Assembly (NCBI GenBank): GCA_032622095.1
Contig: CP136061.1
Span: 172,429,107-172,493,106, forward strand
Direction: 5' to 3'
Source of the DNA: Siphonodentalium dalli
Lineage: Eukaryota > Mollusca > Scaphopoda > Gadilida > Siphonodentaliidae
DNA: 64,000 nucleotides
The notes below the pieces were generated by a model that was not told where the DNA came from, did not search any database, and worked only from the letters and a program-made list of their open reading frames with translations. This document shows, piece by piece, positions 13,023 through 25,271 of this stretch; the first letter of the stretch is position 1, and the number at the start of each line of letters is the position of its first letter. The position numbers and the translations under genes were made by a program.

Positions 13023-16000
13023 CTCACCACATACATATATAGGTATCCCCACCACACACATATATAGGTATCACCACGACATACATATATAGGTATCCCC
13101 ACCACACACATATATAGGTATCCCCACCTCATACATATATAGGTATCCCCACCACACACATATATAGGTATCCCCACCACATACATATATAGGTATCCTC
13201 ACCACATACATATATAGGTATCCCCGCCACACACATATATAGGTCTCCCCGATACACACATATATAGGTATCCCCGCCACGTACATATATGGGTATCCCC
13301 GCCACATACATATATAGGTATCCCCGCCACACACATATATAGGTCTCCCCGCCACATGCATATAAAGGTCTCCCCGCCACACACATATATAGGTATCCCC
13401 GCCACACACATATATAGGTATCCCCACCACATACATATATAGGTATCCCCACCACACACATATATAGGTATCCCCACCACATACATATATAGGTATCCCC
13501 ACCACACACATATATAGGTATCTCCGCCACATACATATATAGGTATCCCCGTCACACACATATATAGGTATCCCCGCCACACACATCTATAGGTATCCCC
13601 ACCACATACATCTATAGGTATCCCCACCACACATCTATAGGTATCCCCACCAAACACATATATAGGTATCCCCACCACACACATCTATAGGTGTCCCCAT
13701 CACATACATATATAGGTATCCCCACCACATACATATATAGGTATCCCCACCACACACATATATAGGTATCACCACCACATACATCTATAGGTATCACCAC
13801 CACATACATATATAGGTATCCCCACCACATACATATATAGGTATCCCCACCACATACATATATAGGTATCCCCACCACATACATCTATAGGTATCACCAC
13901 CACATACATATATAGGTATCCCCATCACATACATATATAAGTATCCCCACCACACACATAAATAGGTATCCCCGCCACATACATATATAGGTATCCCCAC
14001 CACATACATATATTGGTATCCCCACCACACACATATATAGGTATCCCCACCACATACATATATAGGTATCCCCACCACACACATATATAGGTATATCCGC
14101 CACATACATATATAGGTATCCCCGCCACACACATATATAGGTATCCCCGCCACACACATCTATAGCTAGGTATCACCACCACATACATCTATAGGTATCC
14201 CCACCACACATTTATAGGTATCCCCACCACACATATATAGGTATCCCCACCACACACATCTATAGGTGTCCCCATCACATACATATATAGGTATCCCCCC
14301 ACATACATTTATAGGTATCCCCACCACACACATATATAGGTATCCCCGCCACATACATCTCTAGGTCTCCCCACCACATATATATATAGGTATCACCACC
14401 ACATACATCTATAGGTATCACCACCACATACATATATAGGTATCCCCACCACATACATATATAGGTATCCCCATCACATACATCTATAGGTATCACCACC
14501 ACATACATATATAGGTATCACCACCACATACATACATAGGTATCACCACCACATACATATACAGGTATCCCCACCACACACATATATAGGTCTCCCACCA
14601 CATACATCTATAAGTATACCCACCACACACATATGTAGGTATCCCCACCACATACATTTATAGGTATCCCCACCACATACATATATATGTATCACCACCA
14701 CATACATATATAGGTATCCCCACCACATACATATATAGGTATCCCCACCACATACATATATAGGTATCCCCACCACATACATCTATAGGTATCACCACCA
14801 CATACATATATAGGTATCCCCATCACATACATATATAAGTATCCCCACCACACACATAAATAGGTATCCCCGCCACATACATATATAGGTATCCCCACCA
14901 CATACATATATTGGTATCCCCACCACACACATATATAGGTATCCCCACCACATACATATATAGGTATCCCCACCACACACATATATAGGTATATCCGCCA
15001 CATACATATATAGGTATCCCCGCCACACACATATATAGGTATCCCCGCCACACACATCTATAGCTAGGTATCACCACCACATACATCTATAGGTATCCCC
15101 ACCACACATTTATAGGTATCCCCACCACACATATATAGGTATCCCCACCACACACATCTATAGGTGTCCCCATCACATACATATATAGGTATCCCCCCAC
15201 ATACATTTATAGGTATCCCCACCACACACATATATAGGTATCCCCGCCACATACATCTCTAGGTCTCCCCACCACATATATATATAGGTATCACCACCAC
15301 ATACATCTATAGGTATCACCACCACATACATATATAGGTATCCCCACCACATACATATATAGGTATCCCCATCACATACATCTATAGGTATCACCACCAC
15401 ATACATATATAGGTATCACCACCACATACATACATAGGTATCACCACCACATACATATACAGGTATCCCCACCACACACATATATAGGTCTCCCACCACA
15501 TACATCTATAAGTATACCCACCACACACATATGTAGGTATCCCCACCACATACATTTATAGGTATCCCCACCACATACATATATATGTATCACCACCACA
15601 TACATATATAGGTATCCCCACCACATACATATATAGGTATCCCCAACACATACATATATAGGTATCCCCACCACATACATATATAGGTATCCCCTCCACA
15701 TACATATATAGGTAACCCCACCACATACATTTATAGGTACCACCACCACATACATATATAGGTATCACCACCACATACATATATAGGTATCCCACCACCA
15801 CATACATAAATAGGTATCCCCACCACACACATATATAGGTATCACCACCACACACATATATAGGTATCCCCGCCACACACGTATATAGGTATCGCCGCCA
15901 CATACATATATAGGTATCCTCACCACATACATATATAGGTATCCCCGCCACACACATATATAGGTTTCCCCACCACACACATATATAGGTATCCCCACCA

Positions 16001-16694
16001 CATACATCTATAGTTATCCCCACCACATACATATATAGGTATCCCCGCCACACTCATATATAGGTCTCCCCGCAACACACATATATAGGTATTCCCGCCA
16101 CATACATATATGGGTATCCCCGCCACATACATATATAGGTATCCCCTCCACACACATATAAAGGTCTCCCCGCCACATACATATATAGGTCTCCCCGCCA
16201 CATACATTAATAGGTATCCCCACCACATACATCTATATGTATCCCCACCACATACATCTATATGTATCCCCACCACATACATCTATAGGTATCCCCACCA
16301 CATACATATATAGGTATCCCCGCCACATACATCTATAGGTATCCCCACCACATACATATATAGGTATCCCCGCCACATACATATATAGGTGGCCACACCA
16401 CACACAAATATTGGTATCCCCACTACACATATATAGGTATCCCCACTACACACATATATAGGTATTTCCACCACATACATCTATAGGTATCCACACCACA
16501 TACATATATAGGTATCCCCACCACACACATCTATAGGTATCACCGCCACATACATCTATAGGTATCCCCACCACATACATATATAGGTATCCCCGCCACA
16601 CATATATAGGTATCCCCACCACACACATATATAGGTATCACCACCACACACATATATAGGTATCCCCGCCACATACATGTACATATATTGGTAT
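13016..16694 (+). repeat. Right-arm satellite block before spacer U1
   Basis: Forward 25-bp units. The first units are a CCTCACC unit, CCCCACCACAC, CACCACGAC, CCCCACCACAC and CCCCACCTCATAC. The same order is seen immediately after the U spacers, starting there from the second unit. The block includes an 898-bp tandem duplication. It ends with the GGTGGCCACACC marker unit near 16,388 and a slightly altered unit (CATACATGTACATATATTGG) just before U1. Confidence 0.96.
13795..15590 (+). repeat. 898-bp tandem duplication
   Basis: About 13,795-14,692 is repeated as about 14,693-15,590. Unusual units recur at the same offset of 898 bp, including CTATAGCTAGG at 14,160 and 15,058, GTATCCCCCCAC, CATCTCTAGG and AAGTATACCC. 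The copies look almost identical, so the duplication is young. 898 is two short of 36 units, matching dinucleotide loss within the block. Confidence 0.85.
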
Positions 16695-17274
16695 TGTCAG
16701 AGTGAATAAATTCCCCCCTTGCTCAAATTGATCACGATTCCATAACTGAGTATTTCTCGTACGTAGATTTCACACGGCATGTTACAAAGTATTAATTATT
16801 TCGTGATAAGTATGACATTGTGATATTTCTTACTATTTGTATATCGTATTTTCTGTGGACAAATTATTTCATTGAAGAAACGTATCCGCTATTAACCAGA
16901 CTTTCCAATACATGTCGAAGTATAATCCCGTGTACAATGGGCAGATAATTACTAAAAACACCATTGTAAAACTTTAATTACAGTCCTATTCAATTCTACC
17001 GTATATATAGTTACGCTAATCACACAAATCGAGTTCAATCTTGCCTGTAGCATTGTTTGTAACTTGGAAACTCACAAACACACATGTATAAAAAGCTACG
17101 GAAATTTTGGGTAGAGACGATAGAAAACACTAGAGAGATTCAGAATTTGGAAGATTGCTGTCGGACAAGTTTACCCGTCGGGCTGCATGCTATGCGGTCC
17201 GGCGGGGTCATAATATGCTAGACAGATGTTATGTGTATATATATATATTGTTGCTGCTGTTACATCTGTTTATC
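16695..17274 (+). repeat. Spacer U1, full length (580 bp, subfamily A)
   Basis: Non-repetitive AT-rich sequence that breaks the array. It starts TGTCAGAGTGAATAAATTCC and ends ACATCTGTTTATC, then the array resumes with ATATATAGGTATCCTC. No open frame above 60 codons and no terminal inverted repeats. Visible inside are a TATA-like TATAAAAAG at 17,087-17,095, a (TA)n run near 17,236, and an inverted pair ACAGATGT (17,222-17,229) / ACATCTGT (17,262-17,269). Subfamily A is marked by GATTCCATAAC, CTTTAATTAC and GGCGGGGTC. U1 differs from all others at CACACAAATCG (others CACGC) and in its left-flanking unit. Function unknown; it could be a decayed insertion spread by array duplication. Confidence 0.92.
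17087..17095 (+). promoter_or_regulatory. TATA-like box inside U1 (conserved in full-length U copies)
   Basis: TATAAAAAG lies at offset 393 of the 580-bp spacer, about 180 bp before the array resumes. It is retained in all nine full-length copies (TATAAAAAA in subfamily B) and is lost in U9 and U10 through their deletion. This is a sequence match only. In AT-rich DNA such a motif is expected by chance, and no initiator or other element supports it. Confidence 0.2.
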
Positions 17275-18600
17275 ATATATAGGTATCCTCACCACATACA
17301 TATATAGCTATCCTCACCACATACATATATATGTATCCCCACCACACACATATATAGGTATCCCCACCTCATACATATATAGGTATCCCCACCACACACA
17401 TATATAGGTATCCCCACCACATACATATATAGGTATCCTCACCACATACATATATAGGTACCCCCGCCACTCACATATATAGGTCTCCCCGATACACACA
17501 TATATAGGTATCCCCGCCACATACATATATGGGTATCCCCGCCACATACATATATAGGTATCCCCGCCACACACATATATAGGTCTCCCCGCCACATACA
17601 TATAAAGGTCTCCCCGCCACACACATATATAGGTATCCCCGCCACACACATATATAGGTATCCCCACCACATACATATATAGGTATCCCCACCACATACA
17701 TATATAGGTATCCCCACCACACACATATATAGGTATCCCCACCACATACATATATAGGTATCCCCACCACACACATATATAGGTATCCCCGCCACATACA
17801 TTTATAGGTATCCCCGCCATCCACATATATAGGTATCCCCGCCACACACATCTATAGGTATCCCCACCACATACATCTATAGGTATCCCCACCACACATC
17901 TATAGGTATCCCCACCACAAATATATAGGTATCCCCACCACACACATCTATAGGTGTCCCCATCACATACATATATAGGTATCCCCACCACATACATATA
18001 TAGGTATCCCCACCACACACATATATAGGTATCCCCGCCACGTACATCTATAGGTCTCCCCACCACATACATATATAGGTATCACCACCACATACATCTA
18101 TAGGTATCACCACCACATACATATATAGGTATCCCCACCACATACATATATAGGTATCCCCACCACATACATATATAGGTATCCCCACCACATACATCTA
18201 TAGGTATCACCACCACATACATATATAGGTATCCCCATCACATACATATATAAGTATCCCCACCACACACATAAATAGGTATCCCCGCCACATACATATA
18301 TAGGTATCCCCGCCACATACATATATTGGTATCCCCACCACACACATATATAGGTATCCCCACCACATACATATATAGGTATCCCCACCACACACATATA
18401 TAGGTATCCCCGCCACATACATATATAGGTATCCCCGCCACACACATATATAGGTATCCCCGCCACACACATCTATAGGTATCACCACCACATACATCTA
18501 TAGGTATCCCCACCACACAGCTATAGGTATCCCCACCACACATATATAGGTATCCCCACCACACACATCTATAGGTATCCCCGCCACATACATATATAGG
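17275..18600 (+). repeat. Satellite block between U1 and the TIR element
   Basis: Forward 25-bp units starting with two CCTCACC units (the second with GCTATCC). The usual post-U order follows, including the GGTCTCCCCGATACACAC unit and the GGTCTCCCCGCC pair. The block ends in a CCCCGCCACATAC unit that is interrupted by the transposon at 18,601. The GGTGGCCAC marker unit is absent. Confidence 0.96.
18592..18600. repeat. Left target-site duplication of the TIR element
   Basis: ATATATAGG immediately precedes the element's CAGTCTG end and matches the nine bases following the other end. Removing the element and one copy restores an ordinary 25-bp unit. Confidence 0.88.
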
Positions 18601-18614
18601 CAGTCTGAGTAAAC
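18601..18614 (+). repeat. Left terminal inverted repeat
   Basis: CAGTCTGAGTAAAC. It pairs with the right end at 19,406-19,419 with two mismatches (positions 8 and 11). Confidence 0.85.
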
Positions 18615-18998
18615 TCATACCTAAATATTCATTACAACATTGAATATAAGGTCTGACGGATAACATCGATATTTCATTTCCAAGTCCTCGGGATTCCGTA
18701 ATCTGATTGATTGCGTAAATTATTTTCCGTCCAATGAAACCGTATGGGTTAATAAACAAGTGTCAGTGGGCGGAGCTAGACTCCCATAATGTCACCTCTA
18801 AATATAGTAACAGAGCGGAATTTCTCCGATCGAAAGCGATGCTTGCAAATACAACAGACAGAAACAATGGCTTCGAAATTATATATTCGGATTAATTTGA
18901 AGGATGTGCTAGACCTGATAGATAGGCCTGCGCATGGTACCAACTTGGCCTCCCATAAATATAAATAGAACTCACTCACGTCCGTGTATTTGATTTAC

Positions 18999-19004
18999 TT
19001 TATT
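18999..19004 (-). promoter_or_regulatory. Possible polyadenylation signal inside the TIR element
   Basis: TTTATT on the + strand, so AATAAA on the minus strand. It lies 17 bp past the stop codon of the small minus-strand open frame. The position suits a gene 3' end, but the hexamer is common in AT-rich sequence. Confidence 0.2.
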
Positions 19005-19021
19005 GTACCATGGTTTGCAAA

Positions 19022-19237
19022 TCAAATTATTTGTCGTAAAAAAGTCATCTGAAAGTTAACACCGAGGAAATGACTTAATTTTATGCTTTTAAATAGTTCT
19101 AAAGCATCATTTTTGATGACGACCTTATTTTTTGCTCTCGGGTGCAGCTTTCCGGTTGATGCAGCGAGTTCATCTCCCGAAAAAGAATAGTCGCACACAC
19201 GACAAATATTATCTGCTGTAATCTTACGTCGCGACAC
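19022..19237 (-). other. Unrecognised 71-codon open frame in the TIR element, possible captured exon fragment
   Basis: This minus-strand frame reads through CRVC (a CxxC pair at residues 12-15), then a mixed basic/hydrophobic stretch, and stops at 19,022-19,024. It begins with GTG, not ATG, so it is not a complete eukaryotic gene. An ATTACAG just upstream of the Cys residues could be a splice acceptor. It differs from the satellite pseudo-peptides and has ordinary codon diversity. I do not recognise the family. It may be part of a transposase or host exon carried by the element, or simply an open frame by chance. Confidence 0.2.
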
Positions 19238-19377
19238 AGGCCATTACTATTATTGCGAAGCACAACAAATAACACGTGGGGACACCTGTCAATCATCGAT
19301 GTATTTTTTTAAATCCGTGACGTCATTTTGGGGAAGCTCTTCGCTGAATAGAAATGGTTTTGGCTACATAAGCTCCA

Positions 19378-19402
19378 GACTCTATATTTCAAATATAGAG
19401 TC
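19378..19402. repeat. Subterminal perfect palindrome in the TIR element
   Basis: GACTCTATATTT, one C, then AAATATAGAGTC: 12-bp perfect arms around a single base, ending 3 bp inside the right terminal repeat. It has no counterpart near the left end. Confidence 0.9.
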
Positions 19403-19405
19403 GAC

Positions 19406-19419
19406 GTTCACCCAGACTG
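19406..19419 (-). repeat. Right terminal inverted repeat
   Basis: GTTCACCCAGACTG on the + strand, the inverted partner of 18,601-18,614. Confidence 0.85.
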
Positions 19420-19428
19420 ATATATAGG
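19420..19428. repeat. Right target-site duplication of the TIR element
   Basis: ATATATAGG, identical to 18,592-18,600. It is followed directly by TATCCCCGCC, completing the interrupted satellite unit. Confidence 0.88.
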
Positions 19429-22113
19429 TATCCCCGCCACACACATATATAGGTATCCCCACCACATACATATATAGGTATCCTCACCACATACATATAT
19501 AGGTATCCCCGCCACACACATATATAGGTCTCCCCACCACACACATATATAGGTATCACCACCACACATATATAGGTATCCTCACCACATACATATATAG
19601 GTCTCCCCGCCACACTCATATATAGGTCTCCCCGCAACACACATATATAGGTATTCCCGCCACATACATATATGGGTATCCCCGCCACATACATATATAG
19701 GTATCCCCTCCACACACATATACAGGTCTCCCCGCCACATACATATATAGGTCTCCCCGCCACATACATCTATAGGTATCCCCACCACATACATCTATAT
19801 GTATCCCCACCACATACATCTATATGTATCCCCACCACATACATCTATAGGTATCCCCACCACGTACATATATAGGTATCCCCGCCACATACATCTATAG
19901 GTATCCCCACCATATACATATATAGGTATCCCCACCACATACATATATAGGTATCCCCACCACATACATATATAGGTATCCCCACCACATACATATATAG
20001 GTATCACCGCCACATACATCTAGTATCACCGCCACATACATCTATAGGTATCCCCACCACATACATATATAGGTATCCCCGCCACACACATATATAGGTA
20101 TCACCACCACACACATATATAGGTATCCCCGCCACATACATATATAGGTATCCCCACCACACACATATATAGGTATCACCACCACACACATATATAGGTA
20201 TCCCCACCACATACATTTATAGGTATCCCCACCACATACATATATAGGTATCCCCACCACATACATCTATAGGTATCCCCACCTCATACATATATAGGTA
20301 TCACCACCACATACATATATAGGTATCCCCACCACACACATATATAGGTATTCCCACCACACACATATATAGGTATCCCCACCACACACATATATAGGTA
20401 TCCCCACCACACACATATGTAGGTATCCCCACCATATACATATATAGGTATCACCACCACACACATATAGGTATCCCCGCCACACACATATAGGTATCCC
20501 CACCACACACATATAGGTATCCCCACCACACACATCTATAGGTATCACCACCACATACATATATAGGTATCCCCAACACCTACATATATAGGTATCCCCA
20601 CAACATACATCTATAGGTATCCCCAACACATACATATAGGTATCCCCACCACACACATATAGGTATCCCCACCACACACATCTATAGGTATCACCACCAC
20701 ATACATATATAGGTATCCCCACCACATACATATATAGGTATCCCCACAACATACATCTATAGGTATCCCCACCACATACATGTATAAGTATCACCACCAC
20801 ACACATCTATGTGTATCCCCACCACATACATCTATAGGTATACCCACCACATACATCTATAGGTATCCCCACCACATACATATATAGGTATCCCCACCAC
20901 ATACATCTATAGGTATCCCCACCACATACATATATAGGTATCACCCCCACCACACACATATATAGGTATCCCCACCACATACATCTATAGGTATCCCCAC
21001 CACATACATATATAGGTATCCCCACCACACATCTATAGGTATCACCACCACATACATATATAGGTATCACCACCACACACATATAGGTATCCCCACCACA
21101 TACATATATAGGTATCCCCACCACATACATATATAGGTATCCCCGCCACACACATATATAGGTATCCCCACCACACACATATATAGGTATCACCGCCATA
21201 CACATATATAGGTATCCCCGCCACATACATATATAGGTATCCCCACCACACACATATATAGGTATCCCCATCACATACATATATAGGTATCACCACCACA
21301 TACATATATAGGTATCACCACCACATACATATATAGGTATCCCCGCCACATACATATATAGGTTTCACCACAACACACATATATAGGTATCCCCACCACA
21401 CACATATATAGGTATCCCCACCTCATACATATATAGGTATCCCCGCCACACACATATATAGGTATCCCCACCACACACATATATAGGTATCCCCACCACA
21501 TACATATATAGGTATCCCCGCCTCACACATATATAGGTATCCCCACCACACACATATATAGGTATCACCACCACACACACATATAGGTATCCCCACCACA
21601 CACATCTATAGGTATCACCACCACATACATATATAGGTATCCCCAACACATACATATATAGGTATCCCCACCACATACATATATAGGTATCCCCACCACA
21701 TACATATATAGGTATCCCCACCACATACATATATAGGTATCCCCACCACATACATATATAGGTATCACCACCACATACATCTATAGGTATCCCCACCACA
21801 TACATATATAGGTATACCCACCACATACATATATAGGTATCACCACCACATACATATATAGGTATCCCCACCACATACATATATAGGTATACCCACCACA
21901 TACATATATAGGTATCCCCACCACATACATATATAGGTATCCCCACCACATACATCTATAGGTATCACCGCCACATACATCTATAGATATCCCCACCACA
22001 TACATATATAGGTATCCCCGCCACACATATATAGGTATCCCCACCACACACATATATAGGTATCACCACCACACACATATATAGGTATCCCCGCCACATA
22101 CATATATAGGTAT
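19420..22113 (+). repeat. Satellite block between the TIR element and U2
   Basis: The first 600 bp follow the standard order (GGTCTCCCCGCAAC, GGTATTCCCGCC, CATATATGGG). About 20,040-21,960 is different: it has many CACCACC units and several 23-bp units (CACATATAGG near 20,460-20,670 and 21,075) and resembles the left arm more than the other right-arm blocks. The GGTGGCCAC marker is missing. The block ends in the CCCCGCCACATAC unit before U2. Confidence 0.95.
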
Positions 22114-22693
22114 TGTCAGAGTGAATAAATTCCCCCCTTGCTCAAATTGATCACGATTCCATAACTGAGTATTTCTCGTACGTAGATTTCACACGGCATG
22201 TTACAAAGTATTAATTATTTCGTGATAAGTATGACATTGTGATATTTCTTACTATTTGTATATCGTATTTTCTGTGGACAAATTATTTCATTGAAGAAAC
22301 GTATCCGCTATTAACCAGACTTTCCAATACATGTCGAAGTATAATCCCGTGTACAATGGGCAGATAATTACTAAAAACACCATTGTAAAACTTTAATTAC
22401 AGTCCTATTCAATTCTACCGTATATATAGTTACGCTAATCACGCAAATCGAGTTCAATCTTGCCTGTAGCATTGTTTGTAACTTGGAAACTCACAAACAC
22501 ACATGTATAAAAAGCTACGGAAATTTTGGGTAAAGACGATAGAAAACACTAGAGAGATTCAGAATTTGGAAGATTGCTGTCGGACAAGTTTACCCGTCGG
22601 GCTGCATGCTATGCGGTCCGGCGGGGTCATAATATGCTAGACAGATGTTATGTGTATATATATATATTGTTGCTGCTGTTACATCTGTTTATC
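22114..22693 (+). repeat. Spacer U2, full length (580 bp, subfamily A)
   Basis: Same ends and length as U1. Subfamily A substitutions are present, and it has a private GGGTAAAGACG where the others have GGGTAGAGACG. Left flank CCCCGCCACATACATATATAGGTAT and right flank ATATATAGGTATCCTC are those of the other copies. This indicates spread by array duplication and not separate insertion. Confidence 0.92.
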
Positions 22694-24691
22694 ATATATA
22701 GGTATCCTCACCACATACATATATAGGTATCCTCACCACATACATATATAGGTATCCCCGCCACACACATATATAGGTCTCCCCGATACACACATATATA
22801 GGTATCCCCGCCACATACATATATGGGTATCCCCGCCACATACATATATAGGTATCCCCGCCACACACATATATAGGTCTCCCCGCCACATACATATAAA
22901 GGTCTCCCCGCCACACACATATATAGGTATCCCCGCCACACACATATATAGGTATCCCCACCACATACATATATAGGTATCCCCGCCACATACATATATA
23001 GGTATCCCCACCACACACATATATAGGTATCCCCACCACATACATATATAGGTATCCCCACCACACACATATATAGGTATCCCCGCCACATACATATATA
23101 GGTATCCCCGCCACACACATATATAGGTATCCCCGCCACACACATCTATAGGTATCCCCACCACATACATCTATAGGTATCCCCACCACACATCTACAGG
23201 TATCCCCACCACACATATATAGGTATCCCCACCACACACATCTATAGGTGTCCCCATCACATACATATATAGGTATCCCCACCACATACATATATAGGTA
23301 TCCCCACCACACACATATATAGGTATCCCCGCCACATACATCTATAGGTCTCCCCACCACATACATATATAGGTATCACCACCACATACATCTATAGGTA
23401 TCACCACCACATACATATATAGGTATCACCACCACATACATATATAGGTATCCCCACCACATACATATATAGGTATCCCCACCACGTACATATATAGGTA
23501 TCACCACCACATACATATATAGGTATCCCCATCACATACATATATAAGTATCCCCACCACAGACACAAATAGGTATCCCCGCCACATACATATATAGGTA
23601 TCCCCACCACATACATATATTGGTATCCCCACCACACATATATAGGTATCCCCACCACATACATATATAGGTATCCCCATCACACACATATATAGGTATC
23701 CCCGCCACATACATATATAGGTATCCCCGCCACACACATATATAGGTATCCCCGCCACACACATCTATAGGTATCACCACCACATACATCTATAGGTATC
23801 CCCACCACACATCTATAGGTATCCCCACCACACATATATAGGTATCCCCACCACACACATCTATAGGTATCCCCGCCACATACATATATAGGTATCCCCG
23901 CCACACACATATATAGGTATCCCCACCACATACATATATAGGTATCCTCACCAGATACATATATAGGTATCCCCGCCACACACATATATAGGTTTTCCCA
24001 CCACACACATATATAGGTATCACCACCACACATATATAGGTATCCTCACCACATACATATATAGGTATCCCCGCCACACTCATATATAGGTCTCCCCGCA
24101 ACACACATATATAGGTATTCCCGCCACATACATATATGGGTATCCCCGCCCCATACATATATAGGTATCCCCTCCACACACATATAAAGGTCTCCCCGCC
24201 ACATACATATATAGGTCTCCCCGCCACATACATCTATAGTTATCCCCACCACATACATGTATATGTATCCCCACCACATACATCTATATGTATCCCCACC
24301 ATATACATCTATAGGTATTCCCACCACATACATATATAGGTATCCCCGCCACATACATCTATAGGTATCCCCACCACATACATATATAGGTATCCCCGCC
24401 ACATACATATATAGGTGGCCACACCACACACAAATATAGGTATCCCCACTACACACATATATAGGTATCCCCACCATACACATATATAGGTATCCCCACC
24501 ACATACATATATAGGTATCCCCACCACACACATCTATAGGTATCACCGCCACATACATCTATAGGTATCCCCACCACATACATATATAGGTATCCCCGCC
24601 ACACATATATAGGTATCCCCACCACACACATATATAGGTATCACCACCACACACATATATAGGTATCCCCGCCACATACATATATAGGTAT
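22694..24691 (+). repeat. Satellite block between U2 and U3
   Basis: 1,998 bp of forward units. After two CCTCACC units it skips the CACCACGAC/CCCCACCTCATAC units and goes straight to CCCCGCCACAC and GGTCTCCCCGATACAC. This is an internal deletion relative to the post-U3 block. It carries one transposon-free target site (23,884-23,892) and one GGTGGCCAC marker unit near 24,414. Confidence 0.95.
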
Positions 24692-25271
24692 TGTCAGAGT
24701 GAATAAATTCCCCCCTTGCTCAAATTGATCACGATTCCATAACTGAGTATTTCTCGTACGTAGATTTCACACGGCATGTTACAAAGTTTTAATTATTTCG
24801 TGATAAGTATGACATTGTGATATTTCTTACTATTTGTATATCGTATTTTCTGTGGACAAATTATTTCATTGAAGAAACGTATCCGCTATTAACCAGACTT
24901 TCCAATACATGTCGAAGTATAATCCCGTGTACAATGGGCAGATAATTACTAAAAACACCATTGTAAAACTTTAATTACAGTCCTATTCAATTCTACCGTA
25001 TATATAGTTACGCTAATCACGCAAATCGAGTTCAATCTTGCCTGTAGCATTGTTTGTAACTTGGAAACTCACAAACACACATGTATAAAAAGCTACGGAA
25101 ATTTTGGGTAGAGACGATAGAAAACACTAGAGAGATTCAGAATTTGGAAGATTGCTGTCGGACAAGTTTACCCGTCGGGCTGCATGCTATGCGGTCCGGC
25201 GGGGTCATAATATGCTAGACAGATGTTATGTGTATATATATATATTGTTGCTGCTGTTACATCTGTTTATC
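24692..25271 (+). repeat. Spacer U3, full length (580 bp, subfamily A)
   Basis: Same ends and length as U1. Private change ACAAAGTTTTAATT (others ACAAAGTATTAATT). Otherwise subfamily A. Confidence 0.92.

Larger units (their letters stand above)
18601..19419. mobile_element. 819-bp non-autonomous TIR DNA transposon
   Basis: The left end is CAGTCTGAGTAAAC and the reverse complement of the right end is CAGTCTGGGTGAAC: 14-bp terminal inverted repeats with 12 identities. Each is flanked by ATATATAGG, a 9-bp target-site duplication. The same satellite position without the insert is seen at 23,884-23,892, 26,689-26,697 and 46,341-46,349, so the insertion is precise and later than the repeat. No transposase is encoded, so it would need one in trans. 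A 9-bp duplication is typical of Mutator-like elements and also seen in Merlin; hAT and P elements usually give 8 bp. The superfamily is therefore open. It occurs once in the window. Confidence 0.85.

Noticed and set aside
13000-13040. Inversion as a pure read fold-back artefact
   Set aside because: Not excluded, but a fold-back would make the two arms mirror each other unit by unit near the junction, and they differ from the first few units onward.
17027-17042. Pol III B box (GAGTTCAATC) suggesting U is a tRNA-derived SINE
   Set aside because: The match to the B-box consensus is incomplete, no A box lies at the proper distance, and there is no A-rich or simple tail consistent with retroposition.
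16695-17274. U as a Helitron-type element with a tandem-repeat core
   Set aside because: Such elements can carry internal short tandem repeats, but U does not show a TC start with a CTRR end or a strong 3' terminal hairpin. Its 8-bp inverted pair is weak and lies around a TA run.
18238-18759. Chimeric open frame running from the transposon into the satellite
   Set aside because: It crosses the left transposon end and continues as the satellite pseudo-peptide, so it is a chance read-through and not a fusion gene.
18776-18979. 67-codon minus-strand frame in the transposon
   Set aside because: No recognisable motif, no supporting signals, and a length expected by chance in an 819-bp element.
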